Below are positions 59,001 through 64,000 of a DNA stretch of 64,000 nucleotides, piece by piece. The stretch is from positions 56,656,573 to 56,720,572 of the forward strand of contig CM034305.1 of assembly GCA_019925795.1 (NCBI GenBank), given 5' to 3'. The notes below the pieces were generated by a model. That model did not search any database. It saw only the letters and a list, made by a program, of their open reading frames with translations, and was not told the DNA's origin. Source of the stretch: Dendrobium chrysotoxum. Taxonomy: Eukaryota > Streptophyta > Magnoliopsida > Asparagales > Orchidaceae. Position 1 is the first letter of the stretch; each line of letters starts with the position of its first letter. A program made the position numbers and the translations under genes.

Positions 59001-60396
59001 TGCAACACTTAATTTTATGCTTCTCTTTTAATGGCCAACATTTTGAGCCATAAAGCAGTGCAAGTCTTACCAACATCTTATAAATCCCTCAAGTTTGAGG
59101 GGTATTTTTCTATCACACAACTGGCTCAATGCATTCCTCCACTTCAACCATCCAACTAGAATTCTACTAATAATATCCACATCTATTTCACTGTCGCTTT
59201 GAACAATAGACTGGAGATATCAAAAATGTACACTCTTTTTAATGGCTTGATCACCCAATGTCACATTCTCACCACTAGATCTATTACTATTAAAATTATA
59301 CTCTATGTATGAAGTTTTAGATTTACTCAAATGAAAATCTTTAGACTCTAAGATTAACCTCCATAATTCAAGTTTCTTTCAACTTCATATGCAGTCTTAT
59401 CAACAAGAAGAACATCACCAACAAAAAGCATACAAAATATTCTCAAAGCTCTCTTTGAAATCCATAAAAGACCCCCTTCGTAGTTAATTTATCATGTAAG
59501 TGGAAATTAAGTATTCATACAAAATACTCTCGAAGCTCTCTCTCTCTCTCTCTCTCCTAGCTTTTTTTTCTCTCCGCTCGAGCAATCAATGGAAGGTGGA
59601 ATTAATTCCAACAAAAGGAAATGAAAAGGAACTATAAGACATGACAAGGGAAATAAGAAGAGAAAGGCATCATTCACGAAAGAGGAATAATTCTAACTAT
59701 CATCAATCTACATATTGTTTCATAAATCTTTCTCACCGACCAGTAATCACCATACCATCTCTCCAATTATCCAACATCTAGCTCCGTTGAACCTTCAAGA
59801 ACAAACAATATTGCTTGAACCTTGAAAGGCCTCTTTAAAAACCAAATAGAAACCTTAAAAGGCCATCAATCCACAAATTATTCCGCACAATTATCTATGA
59901 GGACTATACATATATGCTATTGCCCACATCATCCAAGGTTGAGAGAAGGTTTTTCATTAAGCCCATCTCAATCCAAGGATCATTGCGGGCTGTGTAATAT
60001 TATGCTATTTTTTAACCTTCAAATTTCATTCAAAGAAAATATATAGCAGATAGCAGATTGTTTTGCATGAACGATCTAAGAGCAATTAGCATTAAATGGC
60101 AGAAGATCAGTATTTCACACCATAAAACAAAACTAAAACAACAAAATTAGCTAAATAGGTGGCAAAAGTGAAGGAAGTTATTCACAAAAAAGGAAGTGGC
60201 ACATAAAGCTGAGTTGAATTAAAAGAAAATTGATGCAACAGGAAAATATATGGTTGAAACTCCTAGAGGAGTGTTCCCACTATATGAAAAATCAAACCCT
60301 GACGTAATTTTTACCTGATTGATGCAAGTGATGCCTCCGTTTAGGGTGAACCGCAGTTCAGGGAAATCACGTAGTAGGGCAAAATAGTACTCATAT
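15580..60396 (-). CDS. tRNA-dihydrouridine synthase, DusA type (C-terminal six exons, partial)
   Basis: Exons (minus strand): 60396-60315, 55905-55844, 52514-52442, 52347-52264, 18061-17981, 15783-15580; stop codon 15582-15580. All five introns are GT-AG and the phases match, giving 194 residues plus stop. DUS enzymes reduce specific uridines of tRNA to dihydrouridine with FMN and NADPH. The visible part holds the end of the FMN-binding barrel (LNGGIT, then GASGVMVGRAAYNNPW) and the C-terminal helical tRNA-binding domain (YADSVIGKYGSNKPNVR, LLNLFHSEPGNSRWKQAADA, SFLEETL), ending with LPPPY and a short acidic tail, as in plant DusA-like proteins. The catalytic cysteine and N-terminal exons lie outside the window. 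Introns are 4409, 3329, 94, 34202 and 2197 bp; the 34-kb one holds a full Ogre-type retrotransposon. The coding sequence shows no damage, so I infer a working gene. Family assignment is firm; the exact target position in tRNA is not known from sequence. Confidence 0.9.
15945..16230 (-). mobile_element. probable LINE 3' tail
   Basis: On the minus strand the sequence ends '..aataaagttttttctag' followed by 'actctt' and a run of ten or more A. That is a poly(A) tail typical of L1-like or other poly(A) retroposons. The upstream border and target duplication were not found. It lies in the last DUS intron. Confidence 0.45.
16588..16707. mobile_element. Tourist-like MITE (complete, best copy)
   Basis: 120 bp, left end 'ggttttgtttgggacggctt', right end 'gctgtcccaaacgaagcc'. 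It is flanked by TTA on both sides (16585-16587, 16708-16710) and almost fully self-complementary. It is in the last DUS intron. Confidence 0.85.
16866..16912. repeat. compound (TG)n(TA)n(CA)n microsatellite
   Basis: A TG run, then a TA run, then a CA run with one G interruption. The three parts together form a near-perfect palindrome. Confidence 0.95.
17078..17230 (+). mobile_element. tRNA-derived SINE (probable)
   Basis: The words 'tcaagtggttaagg' (A-box-like) and 'ggttcaaagtc' (B-box-like) are about 35 bp apart, the spacing of an internal pol III promoter, and are followed by an unrelated AT-rich body. A real tRNA is unlikely since no acceptor stem pairs. The 3' border is unclear. Confidence 0.5.
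17247..17377. mobile_element. Tourist-like MITE (complete)
   Basis: Same family as 16588-16707. It begins 'ggcttcatttgggacaagct' and ends 'cctcaaccgaagct', with TAA on both sides (17244-17246, 17378-17380). It is in the last DUS intron. Confidence 0.8.
17981..18061 (-). CDS. DUS gene exon e
   Basis: 81 bp, 27 codons in phase 0: PLLNLFHSEPGNSRWKQAAD, then AALRHCK. The acceptor is 'atggcag' and the donor is GTATGT. It joins in frame to exon d across the 34-kb intron. Confidence 0.92.
18372..18500. mobile_element. Tourist-like MITE (complete)
   Basis: Begins 'gattttgtttgggacagctt' and ends 'gttgtcccaaattaagcc', flanked by TAA on both sides (18369-18371, 18501-18503). It is in the 34-kb DUS intron. 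Confidence 0.8.
18526..18601. repeat. perfect 38-bp tandem duplication
   Basis: Two identical 38-bp units starting 'aaattgattgtaaatatcta'. Confidence 0.95.
18602..21060. other. intron DNA without recognised features
   Basis: AT-rich DNA with one GC-richer patch (19020-19520) whose frame 19208-19471 resembles no family I know. A cluster of 'cgttcgatgcgttcgac' words lies at 19860-19930. It may include the LTR belonging to the fragment that starts at 21071, but no boundary could be fixed. Confidence 0.5.
21071..21485 (+). mobile_element. LTR-retrotransposon fragment: primer site and gag remnant
   Basis: TGGTATCAAAGTCA at 21071 resembles an iMet primer site. Downstream, broken frames give MNKHLKIFQDMQSPIFKGNK near 21361, which fits the start of Ty3-gypsy gag (a 'P.F.G' motif followed by an 'IEKI'-like word). 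The fragment fades out after about 21490. LTRs were not delimited. Confidence 0.45.
21490..23567. other. intron DNA without recognised features
   Basis: The frames 22198-22010 (minus) and 22681-22890 (plus) have no recognisable motif. 22560-22640 is C-rich and 22900-23500 is low-GC with 'ttagg' words. It is the left flank of the Ogre insertion and probably older repeat DNA. Confidence 0.5.
23568..23572. repeat. target-site duplication AGGGC (left)
   Basis: Identical to 45584-45588. The five-base length is that expected for a Ty3-gypsy integrase. Confidence 0.9.
23940..24240 (+). repeat. 138-bp tandem repeat in 5' LTR
   Basis: Units start with 'gacgttccctcctctc' at 23940 and 24078, and a diverged partial third starts at 24216; the period is exactly 138 bp. 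Each unit contains 'cggagctcgccgctgtgaag' and 'cttctcccc.tacacgcg'. The 3' LTR has the same array at 40620-40920. Confidence 0.9.
24340..24855. repeat. A/T-only block of 5' LTR
   Basis: About 510 bp composed of TAATTAATT-type words with only occasional C or G. The matching block in the 3' LTR is 41025-41556. It sits between a GC-rich head and a moderately GC-rich body, where a promoter might be expected, but no single TATA box can be chosen. Confidence 0.9.
24995..25377. repeat. five dispersed hairpin words CACGCT-TTTCTT-AGCGTG (5' LTR)
   Basis: Copies at 24995-25012, 25107-25124, 25176-25193, 25286-25303 and 25360-25377, usually inside 'ccatacacgcttttcttagc' plus 'gtggtgg'. Each can form a 6-bp stem with a 6-base loop; copies 3 and 4 carry one change in the stem. 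Spacing is irregular (57-112 bp), so it is not a simple tandem array. Confidence 0.9.
27604..27665. repeat. two adjacent hairpins in 5' LTR
   Basis: AAATAAATAT (27604-27613) and ATATTTATTT (27635-27644) enclose an inner CGGTC/GACCG pair. Next comes the palindrome 'aggccttcaaggcct'. Both recur in the 3' LTR near 44297-44360. Confidence 0.85.
28912..28929 (+). other. primer binding site, tRNA-Arg type
   Basis: TGGCGACTCTACTGGGGA, six bases after the LTR end. It is complementary, apart from two bases, to the 3' end of plant tRNA-Arg (…TCCCCAGCGGAGTCG plus CCA), the primer used by Ogre-like elements. Confidence 0.8.
29237..30426 (+). pseudogene. Ogre-type ORF1, frame-broken
   Basis: This region lies between the primer site and gag, where Ogre elements carry an extra ORF of unknown function. 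The first open part (29237-29803, 188 codons) starts with MDLQNTPMTV and has RRRISVFERL at residues 88-97, a word also met near the N-terminus of other Tat-clade polyproteins. After a frame change and stops at about 29777-29900 the frame reopens (29938-30426), very rich in Arg, Lys, Glu and Pro. No enzymatic motif is seen; the second half is strongly basic, which could suit nucleic-acid binding (inference). A joined ORF1 would be about 390 codons. This copy is inactive. Confidence 0.65.
30561..31793 (+). pseudogene. gag (capsid) of Ogre-type element, broken
   Basis: An in-frame ATG lies at 30561, with a premature TAG at 30684-30686; after that the frame is open to 31793. From 30783 a Met/Gln-rich coiled coil (about 38 residues, repeated TQMTMMMQMMQ) precedes the retrotransposon gag domain: FRQFVSSLTAAAFEWYAELP, then FAELENMFMKRF and a basic RRKKEES, ending with LDRVTKFEKL. 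Gag forms the virus-like particle of the element. Past about 31750 the reading frame shifts, and stops follow in all frames until it resumes at about 31850 (next entry). It cannot be expressed as a full product from this copy. Confidence 0.85.
31850..32913 (+). pseudogene. gag C-terminal part with CHHC-type motif, and spacer
   Basis: Open from about 31850, with the first ATG at 31972. Residues 44-57 counted from that ATG read C-x2-H-x4-H-x4-C inside 'DPNYCLYHRVMSHPIEDC', the zinc-binding-like motif typical of Tat-clade gag-pro junctions. It is followed by a Lys-rich stretch (SKKKTKLKKPKEKK) and an acidic tail. It ends at a single TAG (32911-32913), after which the same frame continues into protease. 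Confidence 0.75.
32914..34014 (+). pseudogene. aspartic protease region
   Basis: In frame with the preceding ORF across the TAG, the first ATG is at 32920. VQLRSGK at the start is the usual entry to the pro region. The active-site word is IDHGSSINLM (Asp codon at 33343, residue 142 from the ATG), followed by FHVIDADTSFKALLGRPWLH and GVVPSTLHQCMKY, the conserved protease C-terminal half. The enzyme would cleave the gag-pol polyprotein. A frame change near 33.87-33.95 kb ends the useful frame; an acidic linker continues in the next frame (to 34211). Confidence 0.85.
33948..34729 (+). pseudogene. protease-RT linker region, two frame changes
   Basis: Continues the polyprotein after the protease. 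One part is in the frame to 34211 and, after a 1-base slip in an A5G4 run near 34175, the rest is in the frame ending at 34729. Conserved words are EVNRDWGHVFID, RNDMNAYKGIGLIRRK and, just before RT, LGTEDDPRPTFISSLLPEDQ. In Ogre an intron lies between pro and RT; I could not fix splice sites here. Confidence 0.65.
34730..36035 (+). pseudogene. reverse transcriptase and first RNase H
   Basis: A frame slip near 34715 and a TAG at about 34749-34751 precede the long open part 34764-36035 (423 codons). RT motifs counted from 34764: RICIDFRDLNKACPKD (72-87), FMDGSSGYNQI (110-120), LKNAGATYQRAM, and the catalytic YVDD at 174-177. The remainder is the Ty3-type RNase H, degenerate: YYISRRL, then RYSPIKKHCLVLIFAVQKLR and KPALTGRLARW. 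TAG at 36033-36035 cuts it before the expected end. RT copies the element RNA into DNA; the active-site residues are intact but the frame is not. Confidence 0.9.
36036..36600 (+). pseudogene. second (Tat-clade) RNase H, three in-frame stops
   Basis: After a frame slip near 36095, MYFDGASSI (first Asp), NNKAEYEALIAGL (Glu), FGDSQLVINQV (second Asp) and NVKADCLAKLA (last Asp) appear in one frame, so the catalytic set of an archaeal/plant-type RNase H is visible. TAA at 36374-36376, TAA at about 36481-36483 and TGA at about 36519-36521 break it. A second RNase H downstream of the Ty3-type one is a known trait of Tat elements. Confidence 0.85.
36600..38073 (+). pseudogene. integrase, one frameshift
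   Basis: The part 36791-37192 has the HHCC zinc finger (H75, H82, C113, C116 from the ATG at 36791: HEGLCGAH ... CHEC). A 1-base loss near 37166 shifts the frame. The catalytic core continues in the other frame: CWGTDIIGP (Asp codon 37222-37224), ISDNDTAF (Asp) and NSLAEAFNRTL (Glu), with 35 residues between the second Asp and Glu. The C-terminal part has the GPFVIEKVYQGGAYQL word and ends LKKYYA at 38073. Integrase inserts the DNA copy; the 5-bp target duplication agrees with it. No chromodomain is seen. Confidence 0.9.
38188..38275. repeat. hairpin unit, copy 1
   Basis: A perfect 16-bp inverted repeat (38204-38219 with 38254-38269, arm 'attttaaatatttatt') around a GC-rich 34-base loop 'cgggtcgacatcgcg...'. 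It recurs at 39513-39600. Confidence 0.9.
39513..39600. repeat. hairpin unit, copy 2
   Basis: A perfect 20-bp inverted repeat (39529-39548 with 39575-39594, arm 'attttaaatatttatttggg') around a 26-base loop. It is about 85% like copy 1 and preceded by the same 'gactggggc'-type word. Confidence 0.9.
40045..40195 (+). repeat. 48-bp tandem repeat, three units
   Basis: Units begin 'agatc.ac.aaatgaaaa' at 40045, 40093 and 40141, with a stub at 40190. Each contains 'ttagt.tgacatc.aag'. Confidence 0.92.
40214..40254. repeat. 17-bp inverted repeat abutting the polypurine tract
   Basis: The left arm 'caacaaacgtgattcgc' (40214-40230) pairs with the right arm 'gcgaatcacatttgttg' (40238-40254) at 16 of 17 positions, with loop TCTAGAC. 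Confidence 0.92.
40251..40260 (+). other. polypurine tract region
   Basis: 'gttgggggcc', three bases before TGTTGACC of the 3' LTR. It would prime plus-strand DNA synthesis. Confidence 0.7.
41025..41556. repeat. A/T-only block of 3' LTR
   Basis: Counterpart of 24340-24855, with small indels of TAATTA units. Confidence 0.9.
41694..42076. repeat. five dispersed hairpin words (3' LTR)
   Basis: Copies at 41694-41711, 41806-41823, 41875-41892, 41985-42002 and 42059-42076. Copy 2 has one stem mismatch (CACCCT) and copy 3 one (AGCATG). Confidence 0.9.
45584..45588. repeat. target-site duplication AGGGC (right)
   Basis: Matches 23568-23572. Beyond it the intron sequence resumes ('aggcaacgatggcgg'). 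Confidence 0.9.
50044..50071. repeat. (AAT)n microsatellite
   Basis: About nine AAT units in a row. Confidence 0.95.
50414..50440. repeat. (AT)n microsatellite
   Basis: About 27 bp of AT dinucleotides, followed by 'aaagagagtgtgtgtgt'. Confidence 0.95.
52264..52347 (-). CDS. DUS gene exon d
   Basis: 84 bp, 28 codons in phase 0: IIEQYQEYADSVIGKYG, then SNKPNVRQLVK. The acceptor is 'tttacag' and the donor is GTTTGT. A 94-bp intron separates it from exon c; the next intron is 34.2 kb. Confidence 0.92.
52442..52514 (-). CDS. DUS gene exon c
   Basis: 73 bp. The first base completes the second Asn of YNNPW, followed by PWFTLGHVDFAIYGVP and ending SRRQ. The acceptor is 'ctgcag' and the donor is GTTCAG. 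Confidence 0.9.
52963..53773 (+). mobile_element. hAT-like non-autonomous element, copy 2
   Basis: 811 bp, with termini CTATGATG and CATCATAG perfectly inverted. The flanks are ATTGAGGA (52955-52962) and GTTGAGGA (53774-53781), seven of eight bases equal. It is the reverse complement of 11526-12353. The interior is a degenerate series of 'gtcgatgttgagatgacatc' words. It lies in the third DUS intron (between exons b and c). Confidence 0.82.
54016..54720. mobile_element. foldback element with ~265-bp arms
   Basis: The left arm (54016-~54280) and right arm (~54450-54720) are inverted copies, about 90% alike by eye, ending TGTTGACC / GGTCAACA, around a ~170-bp AT-rich centre. The flanks CTTGT and CTTGC may be an imperfect target duplication. 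No coding capacity. It is in the third DUS intron. Confidence 0.8.
55844..55905 (-). CDS. DUS gene exon b
   Basis: 62 bp, VDAAIRQGASGVMVGRAAYN plus two bases. The acceptor is 'tttcag' and the donor is GTATTA. GVMVGRAAYNNPW is the best-conserved signature of DusA-type enzymes; its last residues come from the next exon. Confidence 0.92.
55965..56150 (-). mobile_element. probable LINE 3' tail
   Basis: On the minus strand the sequence runs '...gtactcttttcgttgattga', then 'tattaatacttgtttttgct' and ends in an A-rich run, a typical end of plant L1-type LINEs. The 5' border and target duplication were not identified. Confidence 0.5.
56213..58052 (+). mobile_element. poly(A) retroposon of unknown family with 16-bp TSD
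   Basis: A perfect 16-bp duplication GAATATAGAATTTGAA (56197-56212, 58053-58068) flanks a 1840-bp insert ending in 11 A (58042-58052), so it was made by target-primed reverse transcription. The frame 56248-57327 is open except for one TAG (56683-56685) and a further frame runs 57299-57739. No RT, endonuclease or zinc knuckle is visible. The start contains three ~140-bp repeats (each encoding a word like LAEVLRRPGVADGSSWCG), and 57137-57260 recurs at about 57400-57525. It could be a LINE 3' fragment, a non-autonomous retroposon or a processed copy of a gene I do not recognise. Confidence 0.75.
56225..56600 (+). repeat. three ~140-bp tandem repeats in the retroposon
   Basis: Each unit has 'acaagtctgaagg.gatttt', 'cttcgtcggcctggtgtgg' and 'ttcttggtgtgga', and keeps the same reading frame. 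Confidence 0.85.
58638..59510 (-). mobile_element. RTE-type LINE fragment (longer, decayed)
   Basis: It has the same 3' structure as 8424-8872 (CAA-rich start on the plus strand, then 'atcccactac.t..ggtcgg'). On the minus strand broken frames give KWMNGFTLREMMRNEYI, GRGRPKKT and, further upstream, MLFVGDVLLVDKTAYEVE, the RT active-site region with the usual ADD changed to VGD. Several stops. The target duplication was not found. It lies in the first DUS intron seen here. Confidence 0.75.
59536..59557. repeat. (CT)n microsatellite
   Basis: About 22 bp of CT dinucleotides. Confidence 0.9.
59558..60314. other. intron DNA, nothing recognised
   Basis: AT-rich intron sequence down to the donor of DUS exon a. 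The frame 59822-60046 has no motif. Confidence 0.6.
60315..60396 (-). CDS. DUS gene exon a (first exon in window)
   Basis: 82 bp, entering with one base of a split codon. It encodes YEYYFALLRDFPELRFTLNG followed by GITCINQ. The acceptor is 'ctacag' and the donor is GTAAAA. The GG in LNGGI belongs to the FMN phosphate-binding part of the barrel. Confidence 0.9.
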
Positions 60397-61055
60397 CTGT
60401 AGATTAGCATGTCAACAATAAATTCCGAAAGATTACAAGATTACATAGAAAAAAGAAACCTGTGTATGATACTGAAGATAACAAAAGTAGCACTCTTTCA
60501 TGGAATTCTTCCATATAAAAAATTTGTACTTCCACTTTAAATAAGAGTCATGTAACAATAAATAAGCAAATCAAATATACACTTCACATATTTAGGCATA
60601 AATAAGAGTCTTGTAACAATAAAAACAATTTGAATATGCATTTACAAATTAAGGCATAACGATTTCACAAGTCTTCGTTCCTCTCATTTCAGACCTTGAC
60701 TAATCTTAAAACTTATCAGCACACACTTCTAGTCTATATTCGTAAGAATTTCATGGACCGTCTGTTTCTATCTCTGCTTAAAACTAAAACTGATTTCCAA
60801 GAACTTACAATGGAAAAACTTTTAATTCTCCTCAACGTATAAAGCAAAGGAAGAAACCAGCTAAGCCCACCAAATCAGAGAACATAAATTAAAAGGGATG
60901 CAAGAATGTAGGAAAAACTGGACTTTTATAATCATAATAATTATTTGAAATGTTAGGAAAGACTAATAAGTGCCTTTTAGAGGCGCGGCATCACCAATAA
61001 TAAGATTTTAGCACTCAACAAGCTAAAGCTGAAGTGTAAATTTTAGGGCACTATT
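60397..61055. other. intron DNA upstream of exon a
   Basis: AT-rich. I looked on the minus strand for the preceding DUS exon and found none. It contains a short repeated phrase ('aataagagtc.tgtaacaata', at about 60541 and 60601). Confidence 0.6.
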
Positions 61056-61094
61056 TGTGGACTCCGAAAATTCGCATCCCGGCTTCTCTGTGCC

Positions 61095-62042
61095 TAGGGC
61101 TGCAAACAAACCGAGTCAAGCCGAGTATGTGGGTGTTCATGTTTGAGTTCATTTAATATCAGCTTGTTCTAGTTTGGTTCATGTTTGTTCGAGCTTTATT
61201 GTTTGTGTTCATGTTTGGTTCATTTGAATTAATGAGTTTTCATGTTCGGTTCATATTCAGTTCACGTTCGGTTCGTTTAGTACTGATTGAGCTTTAAACA
61301 AACAAGCATGAACGAGCTATAAACGAGCTCTACTTTTAGATGTTCATTAACTTAACAAACGAGTTTTATCGAGCTTCCTAACAAACGATTACATCGAGCA
61401 TGTTCGTGAACATATATTTAACAATTTTTTTTAAACTATCAAACAAACACGTTCAAGAACATATCTATGAACAAACACAATAAAAGAAATTGTCTATGTA
61501 AAATGAAAATAACATTAATCAATATGAATATATTTTTAAATGAAGCTTACATGTTGCATTTCTCTCCATTTGGTACAACAGTTGAAAGATTATCTTCTGC
61601 GTTCATAGAAAGACTTAATAAGAATATTTAATTAACATATAATATAATATTTATTTACTTTAAATTTTATTATTTAACAATAATTATATCATTATATTAT
61701 AATAAATATAAAATATTTATATTATTTATATTTATTAATTCTATAATCAAATATTAATTATTTTTATCGATCTTATTCACGAGTTCAAAATCAAACACGA
61801 ATCTAGCTTTTATCGAGCTTCTTATCAAGCTTAATGTCGAGTTTGTTCACGAGCTTCAAATGATGTTATTCGCAAATATAAATGAGCCGAACGCATTAGT
61901 GTTCAAGTTTGTTTATATAAGAATCGAGTATTTAAAATATTGTTCAAGTTTGTTTGTTTAGTTAATTAAACGATCACAAACGAGCTTTAATCGAACCGAA
62001 CAACGAGTAGCTCGTCGAACGCTTGGTTCGCTTGCAGCCCTA
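61095..62042. mobile_element. hAT non-autonomous element (948 bp)
   Basis: A perfect 8-bp duplication TCTGTGCC (61087-61094, 62043-62050) and inverted ends TAGGGCTGCAA / TTGCAGCCCTA, followed by similar ANCNAACCNAG words on both sides. The subterminal regions are full of 'gttcg' and 'cgagc' words. No transposase. It is inserted in the minus-strand Ogre-type LTR. Confidence 0.93.
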
Positions 62043-62539
62043 TCTGTGCCACTTTTTTTTTATGAAGAGAGTTTTAATGGATTTAGGTTCAGAGGTAAAT
62101 TTTCGGAAGGCAAACTAGGTTTTAGATAAGACACTGCACAGAGATTTGGCTCTCTTTTTGTGAGGCCTTTATGATCTGAGTTCTGGTTTCTCATAGGCAC
62201 AAGCCCATATGATTAATTACCCCTCTGAATAACAAGAGAGAACATTCGATTAAGGCTAATCGTTAAATAGGTCGCAATAATTATCAAATATATAGTAGCA
62301 ACAATTTTAGGGTTTGAATTTAATTTTAAATTTTGAAATTTACGATTTGAAATTTTTCACCGTAAACTTAAAGCAGGTGATGGGAGAATGATGACGAGCC
62401 CGATCAAAATCACATGATACGTCATCTCGGGTTGTCATGGTCCCTAGTCTACTTAGTTCGAGGAGGTAGTCGACCAAATCTAATAGAAGGAACCTTGTCA
62501 ACAGCTGTGGTGTGAAACCCCTTAAGTAAAAAGAAGCTA

Positions 62540-62665
62540 AACTCTTAAACATCGAGGCATCTTTTAGTGTAATTGTTGAAAATTCATTAAAAAACTTCGC
62601 AGTTAAGCGTGCTCATCCCAGAGAAATCTTGGAATGGATGACCTCCTAGGAAGTTATACCAACAG
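62540..62665 (+). other. 5S-rRNA-like segment in left Cassandra LTR
   Basis: It contains the 5S internal promoter words: A-box AGTTAAGCGTGCT (62601-62613) and the C-box region 'ggatgacctcctaggaagt' (from 62636). The flanking parts are too changed to be a functional 5S rRNA. Confidence 0.85.
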
Positions 62666-62988
62666 GACAAAACTGTGAGGCCCTTGGGCCCAAAACGGAC
62701 AACATCTCGACAGTTGAGATTTCGGTTATTACATATGGTATCATAACAATACATCAGCCGAAAGATGGAACTAAGTGTCATACAAGACAAAGTGCTACGC
62801 TATGGAAGCCACCTCTTGAAACCTGCATGGGACAAAGTACTACGTGGCGGGAGTCACAACTTGAACTTGTAGGGGCCACCTTTAGAATCCTATCTACCTG
62901 GTGGAGGACTCTGGGATAAAGATGCTAACAAAGACGTCAGTTACTTAAGTGGGAGAGATTGTGAAACTCCTTAAGTTAAAAAAAAAAA

Positions 62989-63112
62989 TTAAACTCTTAA
63001 ACATCGAGGCGCCTTTTGGTGTAATAGTAGGAATTTCATTAAGAAACTCCACAATTAAGTGTGCTCATTCCAGAAAAATCCTGAGATGGGTGACCTCCTC
63101 GGAAGTTACACC
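62989..63112 (+). other. 5S-rRNA-like segment in right Cassandra LTR
   Basis: Same as the left copy: A-box changed to AATTAAGTGTGCT (63053-63065), C-box region 'gatgggtgacctcctcgga' (63085) closer to genuine 5S than in the left LTR. Confidence 0.85.
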
Positions 63113-63640
63113 AAAAGGACAAAACCCCGAGGCCCTTAGGCCAAAGCGGATAATATCTCGATAGTTAAGAGTTTAGGCGATTACACATCTGTTGTTTCGT
63201 CCAAGAATACCTTGTAGAACTGAGGTGGATGTTTGTCTTAAGGGGTTGAATTTGAGTTCATCTTAGCAAACAGAGAGCTTTATATCTTATCGAGCACACC
63301 ATATAATTAATTACTCAATGAGGCTTTTAACCATTAGGGAATATACGGGCTTTGATCATGACCGTAATATAGTAGTGCCATTGAACTGCAAAACCACCCG
63401 GTCAGAGGGCGCATGCCACGTCGTTGTTAACGATTAATCAACCGAGAATAAATTGTAGTAATAAATTCAACAAGACATCTACTCTTTGTGAGATGTAGTT
63501 ATTCTTCATTTATCATCCTTGCCAAACCGTTGCGAAAATGTGATAGAATTTAGTTTTAAGTTTTTTATGACGAAATTTTCATTTAAATGTTTAAAATTAG
63601 ATAGATATTAGATTTTGAAATTTTAATAGGCTTTGAAAAT

Positions 63641-63910
63641 TGACCCCTCTGATTGAGATTTACATTCAATGCGGCCATCATCAGGGTGTCTTAAAATTAT
63701 TTCAAATACTTGTATTTATTAGAATTTTGGAGGCATTTAAAAAGCATGATCCCCTCCAATTGAAATTAACATTCAACACGGTCATCATCAGGGTGATTTT
63801 GTAATCACTTTAAAAGAATTGTATTTCCATTAGGGTTCATGGATATTTTGAAAGGCAAGGTCCCCTTCGGTTGAGATGTTTTTATCAACACGACCATTAT
63901 AGAATTTAGC
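63641..63910 (-). repeat. ~108-bp unit repeated three times in the minus-strand LTR
   Basis: The phrase 'cccct...ttgagatt.acattcaa' plus 'gcggccatcatcagggtg' occurs at about 63641, 63748 and 63858. The complete element's LTRs carry it only once (near 27780 and 44465). Confidence 0.8.
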
Positions 63911-64000
63911 ACTTTTAGTAAATCCGCGAAGCATTCCCAGATCTCGCATTTAGGAACTTAACGTTAAGATCGAAGCACATGCAGAACTTGTTTTAGCATA

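Larger units (their letters stand above)
62511..63187 (+). mobile_element. Cassandra TRIM retrotransposon (677 bp)
   Basis: Two LTRs of 225 bp (62511-62735) and 228 bp (62960-63187), each starting TGTGAAAC and ending ATTACAYA, carry a 5S-rRNA-like segment. Directly after the left LTR is TGGTATCATAAC (62736), an iMet primer site, and before the right LTR is a purine run 'agtgggagaga'. The 224-bp interior codes for nothing. The flanking words CTGTGG and CTGTTG may be a diverged target duplication. Size and 5S content match the Cassandra family. It is inserted in the minus-strand Ogre-type LTR. Confidence 0.92.
61056..64000 (-). mobile_element. end of a second Ogre-type LTR (minus strand, runs out of window)
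   Basis: On the minus strand this is the 3' part of an LTR related to the 5.3-kb LTRs described above. From 61056 'tgtggactccgaaaattcg' corresponds to their very end, and matching blocks continue through 62085-62500 and 63195-63910. It is much more diverged than the two LTRs of the complete element. No tRNA-Arg primer site follows the LTR end at its left border, so it is a 3' LTR or a solo LTR. It is split by a hAT element and a Cassandra element. Confidence 0.82.

Noticed and set aside
62540..63112. 5S rRNA genes
   Set aside because: The similarity is limited to the internal promoter region and lies inside paired LTRs of a Cassandra element; the remainder does not match a functional 5S rRNA.

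Overview
The window is repeat-rich nuclear DNA from a flowering plant, probably a eudicot. The evidence is GT-AG spliced exons of one conserved gene embedded in plant transposable elements: a Tat/Ogre-type Ty3-gypsy element, a Tekay-like chromovirus, a Cassandra TRIM carrying 5S-rRNA-like LTRs, RTE LINE tails, hAT-type elements and PIF/Harbinger-like MITEs. The species cannot be told from the sequence.

The only host gene I can support lies on the minus strand and runs from beyond the right-hand part of the window down to 15580. It is a tRNA-dihydrouridine synthase of the DusA type. Its six C-terminal coding exons are at 60396-60315, 55905-55844, 52514-52442, 52347-52264, 18061-17981 and 15783-15580. 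Together they give 194 residues and a stop with no frame break, and every internal junction is GT-AG. The N-terminal exons are not seen and presumably lie past 64000.

Five introns lie between these exons. The fourth is 34.2 kb (18062-52263), and 22.0 kb of it is one complete Ogre-type retrotransposon in antisense orientation (23573-45583). That element has 5.3-kb LTRs, a 5-bp target duplication AGGGC, a tRNA-Arg primer site, ORF1, gag, protease, RT with two RNase H domains, integrase, a repeat-rich 3' region and a polypurine tract. Its coding part carries about a dozen stops and frameshifts although its two LTRs are still about 98% alike in the stretch I compared.

Layout: 1-5270, two copies of an LTR-like repeat carrying short tandem arrays, with a MITE-like element between them; 5985-8890, MITEs and an RTE LINE tail with an 18-bp target duplication; 10404-15430, a decayed Tekay-like element whose 5' LTR holds a 0.8-kb hAT-like element; 15580-60396, the host gene with its TE-filled introns, including the Ogre element, a second hAT-like element in the opposite orientation, a foldback element and a 1.8-kb poly(A) retroposon; 61056-64000, the end of a second, older Ogre-type LTR (minus strand) interrupted by a 948-bp hAT element and a 677-bp Cassandra element. 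I found no bacterial-type systems, CRISPR arrays or functional tRNA or rRNA genes.
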